From positions 105,063,086 to 105,127,085 of the forward strand of contig CM050650.1 of assembly GCA_027574665.1 (NCBI GenBank): 64,000 nt of DNA, written 5' to 3'. The number at the start of each line of letters is the position of its first letter. Positions within the stretch are counted from its first letter, which is position 1. This DNA comes from Rhynochetos jubatus (lineage: Eukaryota; Chordata; Aves; Eurypygiformes; Rhynochetidae). The notes beneath the pieces were generated by a model. The model saw nothing but the letters and a program-made list of their open reading frames with translations, searched no databases and was not told the origin of the DNA. The position numbers and the translations under genes are program-made. Shown here one piece after another: positions 12,956 through 23,865 of the stretch.

Positions 12956-15900
12956 CAAGGTTATAGACACAATCCTTTAGATTGAGTCAATTGAGAACTT
13001 CTGCTGTTATATGCACTTAAAAGTGTATTTAAGTCCTGCCCCTACTATTGAAATCCCACCTAGGATCTAGAAAACCTATATGGTTTTGCATTCCTCATAC
13101 TGGGTATCTTTGTGGTAGCAGCCCACTGGATACAGATCTTGCACTTGAAATGGTAAAAGTCTGAGAACAACATCTCGTATAAAATACTCTGAATTTGAGA
13201 GGGTTTTTTCTTCTCCTGCTATTCCATCAAAGTTATTTCTTCTTCATATAGTTTTGCTTGAAGAACTACCTTCACTGGGGTACTAAGATCATTTGGGCCA
13301 TACACTTTTTTTACACATTTTTAATGCAACTAAACCAGATGCCATCTTGCTTGCAAGCAAATTTATTTTTGCAGCTCCACACATGCATCCCCAGTTACTA
13401 TTAGTACAAGACATTTTAGTGTCTTCAATTGGTGCCCAACTTTCTGGTCTTTACCTTACTTTAGAGAAAAATCCTGTTCTCCAGAACAAAATCCTCCCCC
13501 CACCCCCAATGCAGGACTAAACAGGGCCATCTGTGTGTGCATGTATGAGACAGAGTGAATCTCCTTGAAGCTTTTTCAGAAATATTGAGACAGCAGGGTT
13601 TTATTTCCTATTCTGTATGGTGGAAAGCGTGGTTATCCCCCTGAGCTTTATTCCCCCTTTGTACATTTTATCTCCTGGATAGAGCTATAGGGTTTCATTT
13701 CTTATCTCTGAGCTTTGTTGGCTTCTCTATAAATTCAGAGCTCAACTCCACTAGGGAAGAAGCAGAAGACTCTCCTTGGCCAAGGACATTTAAAAGGGGT
13801 TCTTCTGATTACTCCTCATCAAGGAAACAACGAGACTTCCCACAGCTTGCTCTCTGCTCTCTTTCCCTCTCAAATTTTCAGCAAGTCCTTAAAGGTTCAC
13901 CTACATTGCCTTCATACTCCAACACTTCGTTGCATTAAACCACAAGTAATTTATTTTGGCTTAACAGAACACTCGTCATATGCAGAACCATGAATTTATT
14001 AGCAGTCTAATTAGTGTCTTGGCAGCCTAATACAACAAAAAGACATATATTAATCCTGTTACAATGATACTAATGCATGTATTCCAAGTTATCCAATTAT
14101 TGCCAATCCCCATTAATTTTATTCTTCCAGTTATATGCTGACTTTCTGCAACCTAACCCTGTCTCCTAGTGTGACGCTTAGCCTTCCCGTGACCTTCAGG
14201 GTCCTAAAAATCACATTACCAGCCACACTTGCAAAGAGGAAAGGTTTGCACTGAGTCACCAGTGACCTGAGTTCTCTACTGGGAAGAGTCTGCTCTTGCT
14301 TTTCTCTCAGCTCTTAGGTCTGCTTAGGGTTATTTGATACAAGTCTGCTTGACACTCCTGCCTATTCTTATTCCCCTCAGGATAGTTACACAATGACCAC
14401 TTCTCATTGCTTTGCTTACTTAGACCATGCAACTGCAGAGTCAGTGTTAAGCGAAAGCAAAACCAAGTTGGGCAATAGCCTCCACACACCTATGCCATTT
14501 TGCTGTTACAGACCCAGAATTGCCTGAGACAACAGCTGAAAAGTCCTGAAATTAGTTAAGTTTATTAGGAAGCCTGTGGTCAGCTGCTCAGAGCATAGGG
14601 GTGGATAAAAAAGACTGGTTGCTTTTTTAGGTTCACTTAATGTTTGCACTTAATTCCTCTGTAATGACAGGAAATGAGCTTAATGAACACTTTGCTTGTC
14701 CATTCTATGAGTATTTAAATAATATAAAAGTAAAATAAAAATAGAAGTAACTTGGCAAAGGTAGCTAAATATCTTTGGAAAAAATAATTTGGTGTGAATA
14801 TTTGGCACATTTTTTCCTACATCTTAGAATACAAGTATGACTGTAAAGTTAGAGCTTAAAACCTAGATAAAAATTGGAATAAAAAAAGCAAGAAGAATAT
14901 TTTGTGGTGCCAAAGTACATAGCAAATTTTTGCACTGTTGTAGGAAGATGAGCAGAAAAGGGATATTACCACTGCAATGAACATTTTTTTTTATTTCCTA
15001 TTCTGTTTTGCATGGGGACTATTAACTATAGACTCTCCTAGCATTTTTCAGGTAATAAAACCAGCAGTAACATTCTTACTTGCTTCTAATTGTCCACTCC
15101 TACTTTTTTTTTTTTTTAACAAAGCACATCTGTCTCAAGTGAAACTGCAGCCACTTCGCTTTGAAAATGAGCTGAGAATTGATTGAAAAATTTATGGTAT
15201 GGTATGGTACGGTACGGTACAGTACAGTATAGTAGAGTAGAGTAATGCAGCTATTGACCAAATGTAGAAATGTATTGCACCCTTGATTCTGCTCATGAAT
15301 TTCTCAAAAATGAATCTACAAATCCATAAAAATCATGTCCATCAGCATGGAAGTTATTCAACACACAAGGCTATGGAATTTTTGGCAGAAGTAGGCCATG
15401 AATTATGTACTCATAAGTTTCTATATGATTCATTTACTGATGACCCAAAATACACAACATTGCTTCTGTTCATTGATTATAACTTACCGTTGCTTCGACT
15501 TACCATCAAGTTTACTCTCTTTGTGAAAAACGTGTTCTTTCTTAATTGGATGAATCTTGACTACTTGCATACATACATATGATCAAACAGATTTTGGTCA
15601 AATGCCGTTGGAACATACAGAATGAAACTATGTGATAGGAAAAATAGCTCCCAATCAGGCTTATATATTGACTACCAAATGTAATAAGCAGAAAGCAGAG
15701 CGAAAGGGAAAGCTGCAAGAAGCATCACGTGCTACCTCAGTGACACAGGCACTTCCCAAGAAGGAGGGATTTCTATATCCTAGTGCCTGTTCTCAGAACT
15801 GGCAATTATTTTAGTGCCAAGCACTTGTTGGATAAAACTGAGTAGTGGTAGTAGGTTTCCAGAATTCAGCTCTTCCCCCTCTCGGAAGCTGAGCAGTTGT

Positions 15901-18430
15901 TTGTGCTTTCTTTGGCCACAAAATATTGTATTCTCTCTTGCATACTGCCATAGCTTCTACGGAACATCTTGGCACGCTGCTGTCTGTACAGAACCAGCAC
16001 ACACAAAATACTAGTTTGCAGAACATCAGCTCCTCCGTTCGGTAATACAAGGCAGATTTCAAGGACAGGCAAGTGGGGAAAAAAAAAAAAAAAGTGCTTA
16101 GAAACAAATATTTTATCAGCAGCTTCAACAAACTACTAAAATCCTGCTTGGTTCCACAATGCCATTTAGCCACTTGCTTGCTACTTGCTTCTTTTCCTCA
16201 GATGGTGACGAGTGCTGGAAGTCTGCACTGATGTTCTCAGTGTTATCAAAATTGGCTGATTTTGAAGTAAGAATACATACTCGTCAGTCCAATACCCTTC
16301 TATAAACACCTGCTGGGAATACATCTTTCAGATGTCCAGTTGTTCAGATACCCATTTATGATCGTCTTTCATAATAACCTGCTCAAGGCAGCAATGAGGA
16401 ATTGCTCTCTTGAATAGCCTGGGATGCTGAACTCCTGATTGATGCAGTCAATACACATTCCTGCAGGAGTGACAGCCGAAATAGTACTGCTTTGTCCTAA
16501 TCAATCCTTGACTTTGGCAGTGGGGTGCCCTGGTGAGCTGTACCTGCCCTTCAATAAAGGGATCAGGAGCGGGGAGGGACGGTTTGGCAAACTTCCTTAC
16601 CATCTCTCCCACCTGCTGCTCAACCTGTCAGCCATAAAAGCAGGAGATGCTTCTTTCAATCACCCTTTTTTGGTGAACAGTTGTTCAAGGAAAGTTTTTG
16701 TTTGAAGTACAGCAGCCTCTTGCTTTCATTTGATGTTATGGATAATTTTTACTGTCCCTTTCCATTTTGCTACTGCCATATGTCCAGTTACAGTTTCTTA
16801 CCCCACGCAATGAACTGAGGAAAATTCTGGGACAGCAAGTTACAGGTATTTGATGCACATTATGGATTTGTGAGAGCAATTAAGTGTTTATCTTTTGAAG
16901 CAAAATAACACACTCCTGAAATTGTAGTGATTTATCATTGTATATTTTAAGCAGCCTCTGGCACATTACTGTCCTCTGATGGGCTGTCAAGGTGACACCC
17001 CCTGTAATTTGCCCCTTACTCCTGAGATTAATACACAATAAAAGTGGCAAATGGAGAGTAGATTCAGATAGGGGTCTAATGCTGATTGTCAGTGTACTAG
17101 TGTCTTCCTTATTCTCCTAAACTGGGGGATACTGGTCACTAAATGGCAGTAGCCTCATCAAGACAGGCAGCAGTTTCCTTGGGACATGTGGCATTTTTAC
17201 CTTGCCTAACACGTGGTTTCTAAATTAGGAAATTTTAACTTGTATTCCTTAGAAAAGGATGAGCTACTTCCCCATAGCTTTGAACTCTTCCCACAACACG
17301 AAATTAAATGAAGGAGCATTTATTTTGGCAGGAAAATATTAAGTATAATGAAGATCACAAAGCAATAAAGTTTTACTAAAGTGCCTTTTTCCTGAAGAAT
17401 ACAGCAAATATTAACATATAAAAACTAAACCAGGAACATCTGCAAATTTTGGAGTTTATATTAAAACAACAACTCGACTTCAATAGCCATGTGAATGTTT
17501 TTGTTTAAACAGAGAAATGTTTTTAATGCCTGCGTAAGGCATATCTGCATTTCCTGGAAAATCTAATTATATTCTTTCATCCACTGCTCTTTAAAAACCC
17601 TTTAACCTTGACATCTACTTGGATTAGTAAACTAAATTATTTATTGTTTTAGTGGTAATAGTCTTCATTTTCCATTCTATATGCCAAGTATCCTCTGTGT
17701 GTATGTACGAATGCAAGCGTAAGTATGAAAACAGAATAAAGACAGGTCTGAAATATGGTATCTTCCAAATTCAGCAGTTCCCATCTGTTTTCATGAATGA
17801 TGATTTTATTCAAATCTATTGCACAATTTGCAATTTTCCTAATGTCAGCCAAATCAGATCTTAATGAAACTTCTTGGGCATAATCTAATGTAACATTCCA
17901 AACCCATGAGTTTTTCTTCAAATCATGGTATATAAATGAAAATATTCAACATTCTCTTGACTTACTGTATTTTTATATGTTACTTCCTTGGTATTTTTTA
18001 GGTTTTTATGAAATCTCAAGGAATAGAAATTTTCAAATAGTTGTTTTATTCCAAATTACAGAATTTAATGTAATCCAGAAAAATAAAAACTGTCATCACT
18101 AAAATAGCTATTTGACAGGTAGCTTCCATTTGTTATATTTCAGGAATGGCAAATGCAAAACTTCTTGCAGGATCCGGGATGCAGTGAAGCCAAAGAACTA
18201 TGAACAGAATAAAGGGTAAAATACATATAAGCTTTTCACTAGTAACAAACCGTACAAGGCATCAACTCCTAAAAAGCTCACAGGTTTCTTAAGCTTTTAA
18301 ACCTCATTGTCCCTTCAAATTAAGAATTTTTTTAGATGAAACTATCACAAATCGGCTTAGCTCAAATTACACAGAAAATAATTAATTTAGTTTTTCCTAA
18401 TCCTCCACAAAATCATATGTACCCACTCAC
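12956..18430. other. Non-coding stretch, possible 3' UTR then intergenic
   Basis: The first 1-2 kb could be the 3' UTR of the exon ending at 12,955. I found no long frame with protein character. Open stretches at 15,283-15,582 and 15,811-16,173 are AT-rich or low-complexity. AATAAA hexamers occur near 14,734, 14,879, 16,553 and 17,037. The pentamer repeat at 15,193 is listed separately. Confidence 0.5.
15193..15242 (+). repeat. Degenerate pentanucleotide microsatellite, 10 units
   Basis: Ten 5-bp units in order: TATGG three times, TACGG twice, TACAG twice, TATAG once, TAGAG twice. Each variant differs from the one before it by a single base. Confidence 0.9.
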
Positions 18431-18487
18431 TTTCAACACAGCAATACCACAGGAGAATATAATTTTGTGTGGTGTACTCATTAAATC
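18431..18487 (-). CDS. Candidate internal exon, minus strand, unidentified gene
   Basis: On the minus strand a textbook branch point (TACTAAC) sits about 18 bases before an acceptor ending TTCTTCTAG. Then come 57 bases open in phase 0, and a strong donor GTGAGTGG. The 19-residue peptide contains MSTPHKIIFSCGIAVLK. Length is a multiple of three, so skipping it would keep frame. Its phase matches the other minus-strand candidate at 20,742-20,813, from which it is separated by the solo LTR at 18,714. I do not recognise the protein. Splice-like segments of this size do arise by chance in tens of kilobases. Confidence 0.3.
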
Positions 18488-18713
18488 CTAGAAGAACTAA
18501 GCGTTAGTACTGCCATTGCTGTCTGGTGTTATCCAGTTTTCAGTGAATTCCATAAATCATTTATATAATTGTCAATGTTAAGATAAGCTTCTCAGGAAAT
18601 TATAGTGTGTGCAAGTATTATTATATCCAACTGACAAATATTTTAAAGTTTAAAAAGTACAGCTTGTAGATAAACCTTCTTAAATGTAAGGGCTTTCTAT
18701 TCTACTTACCTCT
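18488..18713. other. Short non-coding spacer
   Basis: AT-rich sequence carrying the branch point and acceptor of the exon candidate at its left edge; otherwise nothing seen. Confidence 0.4.
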
Positions 18714-19518
18714 TGTCGTGGTTTAACTCCAGCTAGCAAAATACCACGAAGCCGCTCTCACAAATCCCCCTCCCCTCCTCCAGTGGAGGGGAAGAATCGG
18801 AGGAAAAAGAAATAAGGAAGCTCGTAAAATTGAGATAGGAACTATTTACTAATTAAATCTAAATCAATATATACAGGTACTACTAATAATAAATACTTAA
18901 AATAGTAGAAAATGAAACATAGAGTACAATATATACAATATGATACAATATGATACAATTTCCCACCATCCACTGACCAATGCACACCCAGATGTTGAGG
19001 GATGAAAATCAGACCCAGAGAGCCCGAGAACCACAGCCCAAGAGCGATCGCAGCCCAAGAGCCGCGGCCTGAAGGCTGGAGCCCGGGAGCCTCTGCAGCG
19101 GATTCCGAGCAAACCTTATCACTGATAACACGGCCAGAAAACCCAAAACAATCCACCAGCTCCCACAAGAATGAGCCAGCACAGGAGTTGGCAAAGCAGC
19201 TAACGCAGGAGGGTTAGCAAGTGCCCGGAGAGACGAGCAAGGGAGTAAGGGAGAGAGAGAGAAGGGCAGAGTAATGGCTACCGGACCCTCTTCCCCACCC
19301 AAAGAGACTGGAACATGATGTACTATGGGATGAAATACTTCCTTGGTTAGTCTGGGTCAGCTACAGTATCCGAAGCGGACAAAAGACCTTGAGTTCAGTA
19401 CAGGCCATCCCCAGCACCAGCTGAGGCCTTATCAATGTTTTCACTTACTGTCCAGCAACACAGTTCCCTGGCAACCAGAGTAAAGGGAGTTAGCCCTTTC
19501 CTGACTGAACCCAGCACA
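18714..19518 (-). mobile_element. Solo LTR, endogenous retrovirus (ERVL-like), inverted twin of 28,397-29,163
   Basis: On the minus strand it runs from TGTGCTGGGTTCAGTCAGG to GAGTTAAACCACGACA. A perfect 5-bp target duplication, CCTCT, flanks it (18,709-18,713 and 19,519-19,523). It is 805 bp. It matches the LTR at 28,397-29,163 along nearly its whole length, so both belong to one subfamily. It includes a short 10-bp tandem motif around TATCATATTG near 18,930-18,960. No internal region is present. It is a fossil copy of moderate age. Confidence 0.92.
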
Positions 19519-20741
19519 CCTCTGTAAGTCATTTCCCATATATATTCCCTGTATATTATCATACAGCTATGCCATTTATTTTGTATTTACACTAACTTGA
19601 ATCTCCACTTTTTATCTCCACTTATGCACCATATGTATGAAAGAAAAGCGTGAAGAAGAACCATGAAAAAAAAGCTAGATGTGATAACAAGTTCGTAAAC
19701 ACAGCAAAACTATTATCCACACTAGTAAATATCCATCAGGACAGTTGCTGTTATTTCCTAGTTCCTGGCGTCTCCCAGCCCTGGGGGTATGGGACAATCC
19801 ATCTCCAAACTGGCTGCAGCTCACTCCTGGGGCTTTGCTTTCCTTCATTGTCTTTAACCTTAAGCAGAAAGACTCACACCTCTCAGTGCCAGCACAATCT
19901 GCAATGCACTTAAGTTTGTATGGTCATGTTAGGCTGCTGCCCAGGCTCATCTCCTCTAACATTCACACTGCCAGAGTGTTGTCACACACTTTTCTACAGG
20001 TAAGGAGTGAAATAAATGGCTTTTTTATGCACAGGATAGATTGAGGCAGATTGGCTTGAGTGCAAGCTCTACCTTTTCAGGAGCATGGTGCTGACTCTTT
20101 GCTTAGTGGCAAACTCCAAACCTCTGTGCACAACAAATGACACAACACAGACGTGGCCAGAGGGGCCCCAAGCAGCCCTGAAACCCCGTAACCCTGTAGA
20201 GCAAACTGCCTCTCGTCCACCTCTCCCTGTTTTCTCCAGGGTTCTGGTACACGCAAAGATGAATCAGCAGACAGAGATGGCAGGCAGCATTTGCTTGTGA
20301 TAATATGTGGTTTTACGGAGAAGTCAGGTATTTTTGGACAGGGACGCATGTCATACTAGGATAAAACATAGCATCGGCAGGCAGTGTTTTGTACAGTGTT
20401 ACCCCCAAGTAGGTGATGCATGTTTCTTTCCTGCTTAACTCTGCACGGCTTTTACAAAAGTTTTTGGAGAAAAAAATCCCTAAAATTAGGCAGAGAAAAC
20501 CTTTAACTTTAGAAAAAGTCTGGCCAGCTCCACTCGCCCTTTTTTCTCGTTATATATTTGTGTGTGATAGCTTCTCATCCTTGCATGACAAGGCAGAGGC
20601 TTCAAAAGGGAATACAGATGTCTTTTCAAATTACACTTATATAAGAAAACAGAAGGGTACATGTGTGAAACACGGATCTTCTGAAATAAACTGATGGGAA
20701 AAGTTGAGAGCTTTCCCCTCACAGAAGAAAAATATGCCTAC
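19519..20741. other. Non-coding stretch upstream of the CpG island
   Basis: No recognised repeat. Open frames here on both strands have no domain character. It could be intron of a leftward gene whose exons are at 20,742 and 18,431. Confidence 0.45.
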
Positions 20742-20813
20742 CAAGAGTCGCACATCAAGGACCAGGTTGAACCTCTCCTCCTTTGGATCAATGCCGGCAC
20801 TGCCACCACAGAT
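20742..20813 (-). CDS. Candidate coding exon, minus strand, unidentified gene
   Basis: Reading leftward, an acceptor (AATTTCTTGTAG) opens a 72-base, 24-codon segment that ends at CTCTTG before GTAGGC. The peptide contains GIDPKEERFNLVLDVRLL, a mixed charged/hydrophobic string that looks like folded protein. Sixteen of 24 codons begin with a purine and the first nine are mostly RNY. An in-frame stop lies directly upstream in the acceptor, so the frame begins where the exon does. It lies about 230 bp left of the CpG island, as an exon 2 might. No in-frame ATG exists, and I could not find a first exon joining it in frame from an ATG. The plus strand is also open here behind a fair acceptor (from 20,725), with a less protein-like product. 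Gene not recognised. Confidence 0.42.
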
Positions 20814-21039
20814 CTACAAGAAATTCCCCCAAACCATGGGCTGTGGTTAGGAACTTGAACAAAGGCCAAAGATCAGCCTAAGAGCAAAATCTGTTGGCGA
20901 GGTTCAGGGGTGAGGACTTTTCCTGCTGAAAGACTGATTGCCCTCTGTTACCCAATGTCAAGGGTACCAAGAATACTCGAGGGATGTCAAATCCCTCTTG
21001 GTTTTGATTCAGAGAGCAGTGAGTGAGGACCACGGGCTT

Positions 21040-22080
21040 TTGCTGCGGTGGAGGCCGTGCGTGGCTGGGGCTTTGACCCCGACGCCAGGCACAACTGCTC
21101 GGTGTGGCCCGCAGGCAAGAGGGGGGTCAGCGGCTTGGTGTGGGAGCACCCCCGAGCAGCCTCTCTCGGGCTTAACGTCACCTGCTCGACGGCGTCCCCC
21201 AGGTGGAAGGCTGCAGGAGCTCGGAGCTCAAACCCGCCCTTGCCGCGGGCCGTCGCCCCCAGGGAAGCGGCGCCGGCCGGGCGTCCCGCGGGGCGGCGCG
21301 GGCGGGCCGAGCCGTGCCGGGGAGGAGCGCGGCAGCGCTCGTAGCAGCACCCAGAGCCCGGCTGTCAGGATGCGGTCGCAGAGGGGAGGGGAGCGAGAGC
21401 GGCGGTGCCTTCCCCCCGGAGAAGAGCGAAGTTAAATAGCCAGCGCGGATCCACCGCCTTCCTCTCCCCTCCCGGCTCCCAGCCTTCGGCGAGCCCCCCC
21501 GCGTCCCGCCCCCCGCCCGCCCCGCCCGGGCCGCGGGGCAAAGCGCGGAGCGGTGCCAGCCTGCCCCACGGAGCCGGGACGCCGGCGCGGCCGGTAGGGG
21601 CGGGCGTTTGAGAGTCGGTGCCTGAGGCGCCGCGTCCCGCCGAGCCGCCCGTCTGAGAGGACTACGGCAGCTGCATGGGAGGAGATGAGCGTGGCGGGGA
21701 AACAGCCTCCTCCAGCACCGATCGAGCGCCCCGGCAGCCTCCTCGTCCCTACCTGGGCAAGTATCTGCTTTCTCCTCAGCCCGTCCCGCTACCGGCTCCC
21801 GCGAAGGGGCGGGGGTTTGGAGGGTCCCACCGGCAGCGCTGCGGGAGGGGAGCGGGGAAGTGGCCCGGCCTGCCAGCCCCGCACGGCGCCGAGGGGCTCC
21901 CGGCGGGACGAGGCGGCGGCCGAGGAGGCTCAGCGCGGCTCCCGCAGGCGGGACGCCCGGCTTCCCGCGCTTTGCCCCCCTCAGCCCGACACCGGCCGCG
22001 GGGCTGAGGAGCCGGGCGGGCACCGAGTGTGATCTGATCCCCGCGCTGTGGGGGTTGTAGCTGCCGTCATCGCGATTTCA
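21040..22080. promoter_or_regulatory. CpG island, probable promoter (direction unresolved)
   Basis: About 1 kb of very GC-rich sequence with dense CpG, in contrast to the CpG-poor surroundings. Sp1-type GC boxes are visible (GGGGCGGGG near 21,806; GGGGCGGGCG near 21,597; CCCCGCCCG near 21,520), plus a CRE half site, TGACGT on the minus strand near 21,174. No TATA box is evident. Such islands normally mark a housekeeping-type or bidirectional promoter. Donor-like sites exist on both strands: minus CCCAG|GTAGGG near 21,750 and GAGCAG|GTGACG near 21,181; plus GAGAGCA|GTGAGTG near 21,017. Long open frames inside (up to 281 codons) are composition artefacts. A plus-strand ATG at 21,685 opens MSVAGKQPPPAPIERPG, a possible but unproven start. 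Confidence 0.85.
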
Positions 22081-23833
22081 ACCCGCTGGGACAGGTTGTG
22101 GAACGAGGGGTCGAGTTTCCCAGGGACAGGGTTGAGTCGCTTGGTTTGTAACCCAGCTGCCAGCCAAAAAATCCGCTACTTCGACGTGTTTAGCACCTCA
22201 CGCGCTTGTAGGAGAAGCCTGTGAGGGAGTTGGAAAATAACTTGCTACTTCACGGCACCGTATTTGGAAAATCATTTATGAATGATGCCCTCTGACGGCG
22301 GTTCTCAGCTGTCCCTGGTTTATATAAAATGTAGTAGTACGTACCTTTAAAAATCGTTACAGACTCTGCGGTTTAATGTCTTGTTACATAAAGTTGTTTT
22401 GACGAAGCTCAATCGCAGTGGTTTTCAGTCACCGTCTAAAAAGTTATTCACTGAATTTCTATAAAATAGTTTATTGGTGCTAAAATAAACAGCCCTTTAA
22501 TTTTTTCCCTGCCCTTTGAGTTAGTCCTGTGACCACAGCCTTGCCATTTTTAAAGGAAAACTTATCTTCATCCTGTTTGATCTAGAGTGTTGTTTGATGA
22601 CTTAAAAGACACATTCCCCCTCGCAGTGAATTCATAACTGTTTTGAGCATCTGTAATCCTAAGGCTGAGGGTAGATATTTGGAAGGTGCAAGCATGGGAG
22701 CAAAGGGTAGAGGATACCTGATGCCTTCAGCGTGTACAACAGCCCGGCCATCTGTGGAAACAAGCCTGCGCTGCATGCACTGTGTATTTGCATCTCTCTT
22801 TTGAGAGATGTGCGAAGAGATGCAAACATTTAACCTTTCAGTTTTTACAATTTCTATAATTTAAAAGGAAGTAATCAAATTAAACCTACTGTAGAATCCT
22901 CAGTGTTTTAAAGCTGTTCCACAGCTCTTAATTTGTAAGACCTGTTCCTGAACTGCAAAAATAATCTGTGCAGCAATTACCTAAAATGTTAACAGCTGAG
23001 TAGGTTGTATGGCAGTTCAGAATGTTTCAGCATTAAAGGTGAGGGATAATCACTATCATTAGGTGAAATTTATGGCTGGTATTCTTGTATTTGTGTTAAA
23101 TGTGTATGTTTAAGGCCAATAGGACCTGCTGTTCCTGCTAATACTTGTGGGACTTCAGCCTGGGGCCAGACTAGGTGCTGAGTTAATGGTGAACTGACCT
23201 TTTGGACAAGAGTGATAGGAACTAAAGGCTTGTGGCTGTATAGTTTACCTGGACCCTAAATGGGAAATAGTGCCATGAATCTAAAGCTTTGGGAAGCTCT
23301 CTGTTTCCAGTGAACACAGAACAACTTAACCTCACTTTCCAAAGTATTTAAAGTACAGGTGTATGATTGAAAGAATGCATGTATATATAGTCTTTAAAAA
23401 ACTATATAGACTTTAAGTTCAACAGGGACATCTTATGGCAAATATTTATTTAGGTGAGTTCCTAACTGCGTGGCTTCCCAGAGATGCTACATACTCAACC
23501 TCTGCAGAGAAGTACACCCTGAATGTTTTAAAAAATAAGGACTTGTTTTATAATTAACAGTAGGATAAGTGCTTGATTTTCATTTTCTTGAGTTATTTAA
23601 CACGATTGGAATCTGGGTCTGTTTACCTTGCTTAAAAGAAAAATGTATATTTTAATATCAGTGTATTGACTGTGCCTGTGCACATTTTCATCAGAAATAA
23701 GAGACAATAACACTAGTTGCCATTTAACTACACTAAATATTGCATGCTGAGTCCTATTCACTGTTTGGGATTGTGGTAGCTGGATAGTCTTCATACTTAA
23801 AGGTAGAAGTATTTTTTTTATTTCCCTCTTCAG
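22081..23833. other. Non-coding stretch right of the CpG island
   Basis: CpG density falls back quickly. It holds an inverted octamer-like repeat (22,786-22,827, listed separately) and otherwise nothing recognised. It would be first-intron sequence if the island drives a rightward gene. Confidence 0.5.
22786..22827. promoter_or_regulatory. Inverted repeat carrying octamer motif
   Basis: Eleven-base arms TTTGCATCTCT (22,787-22,797) and AGAGATGCAAA (22,816-22,826) face each other across 18 bases. The left arm with its preceding A holds a perfect octamer element (ATTTGCAT, the complement of ATGCAAAT) bound by POU factors. The right arm holds ATGCAAAC, one base off. It lies about 700 bp from the CpG island. 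Regulatory use is inference. Confidence 0.4.
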
Positions 23834-23865
23834 AAGGATGACAATTAAATACTACCCCTTGGAAA
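23834..23865 (+). CDS. Weak candidate first coding exon, plus strand
   Basis: A strong polypyrimidine tract and acceptor (TATTTCCCTCTTCAG) are followed by 32 bases and a strong donor, GTAAGTCG. An ATG at 23,838 opens MTIKYYPLE and leaves one base (A) at the donor. The next plus-strand candidate at 50,874 starts with the two bases GT, so joined they would make Ser in frame. This would be a small coding exon behind a non-coding first exon in the CpG island. Very short exons of this kind also occur by chance. Confidence 0.2.

Noticed and set aside
17201-17247. Minus-strand segment in phase with 18,431, ending in a stop (YKLKFPNLETTC)
   Set aside because: Tempting as a terminal exon, but very short, AT-rich and without a nearby polyadenylation signal that I could support.
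18842-19168. 108-codon open frame present in both inverted LTRs (also 28,737-29,063)
   Set aside because: Other frames on both strands are equally open in both copies, so this reflects LTR composition and shared ancestry rather than a gene.
21178-22023. 281-codon minus-strand open frame in the CpG island
   Set aside because: Composition artefact of very GC-rich DNA: Ala/Arg/Pro/Gly-rich, open in several frames at once, no domain.
22999-23012. 14-base match to the 3' part of let-7 (AGTAGGTTGTATGG)
   Set aside because: The let-7 seed is missing and the flanks do not form the precursor hairpin.
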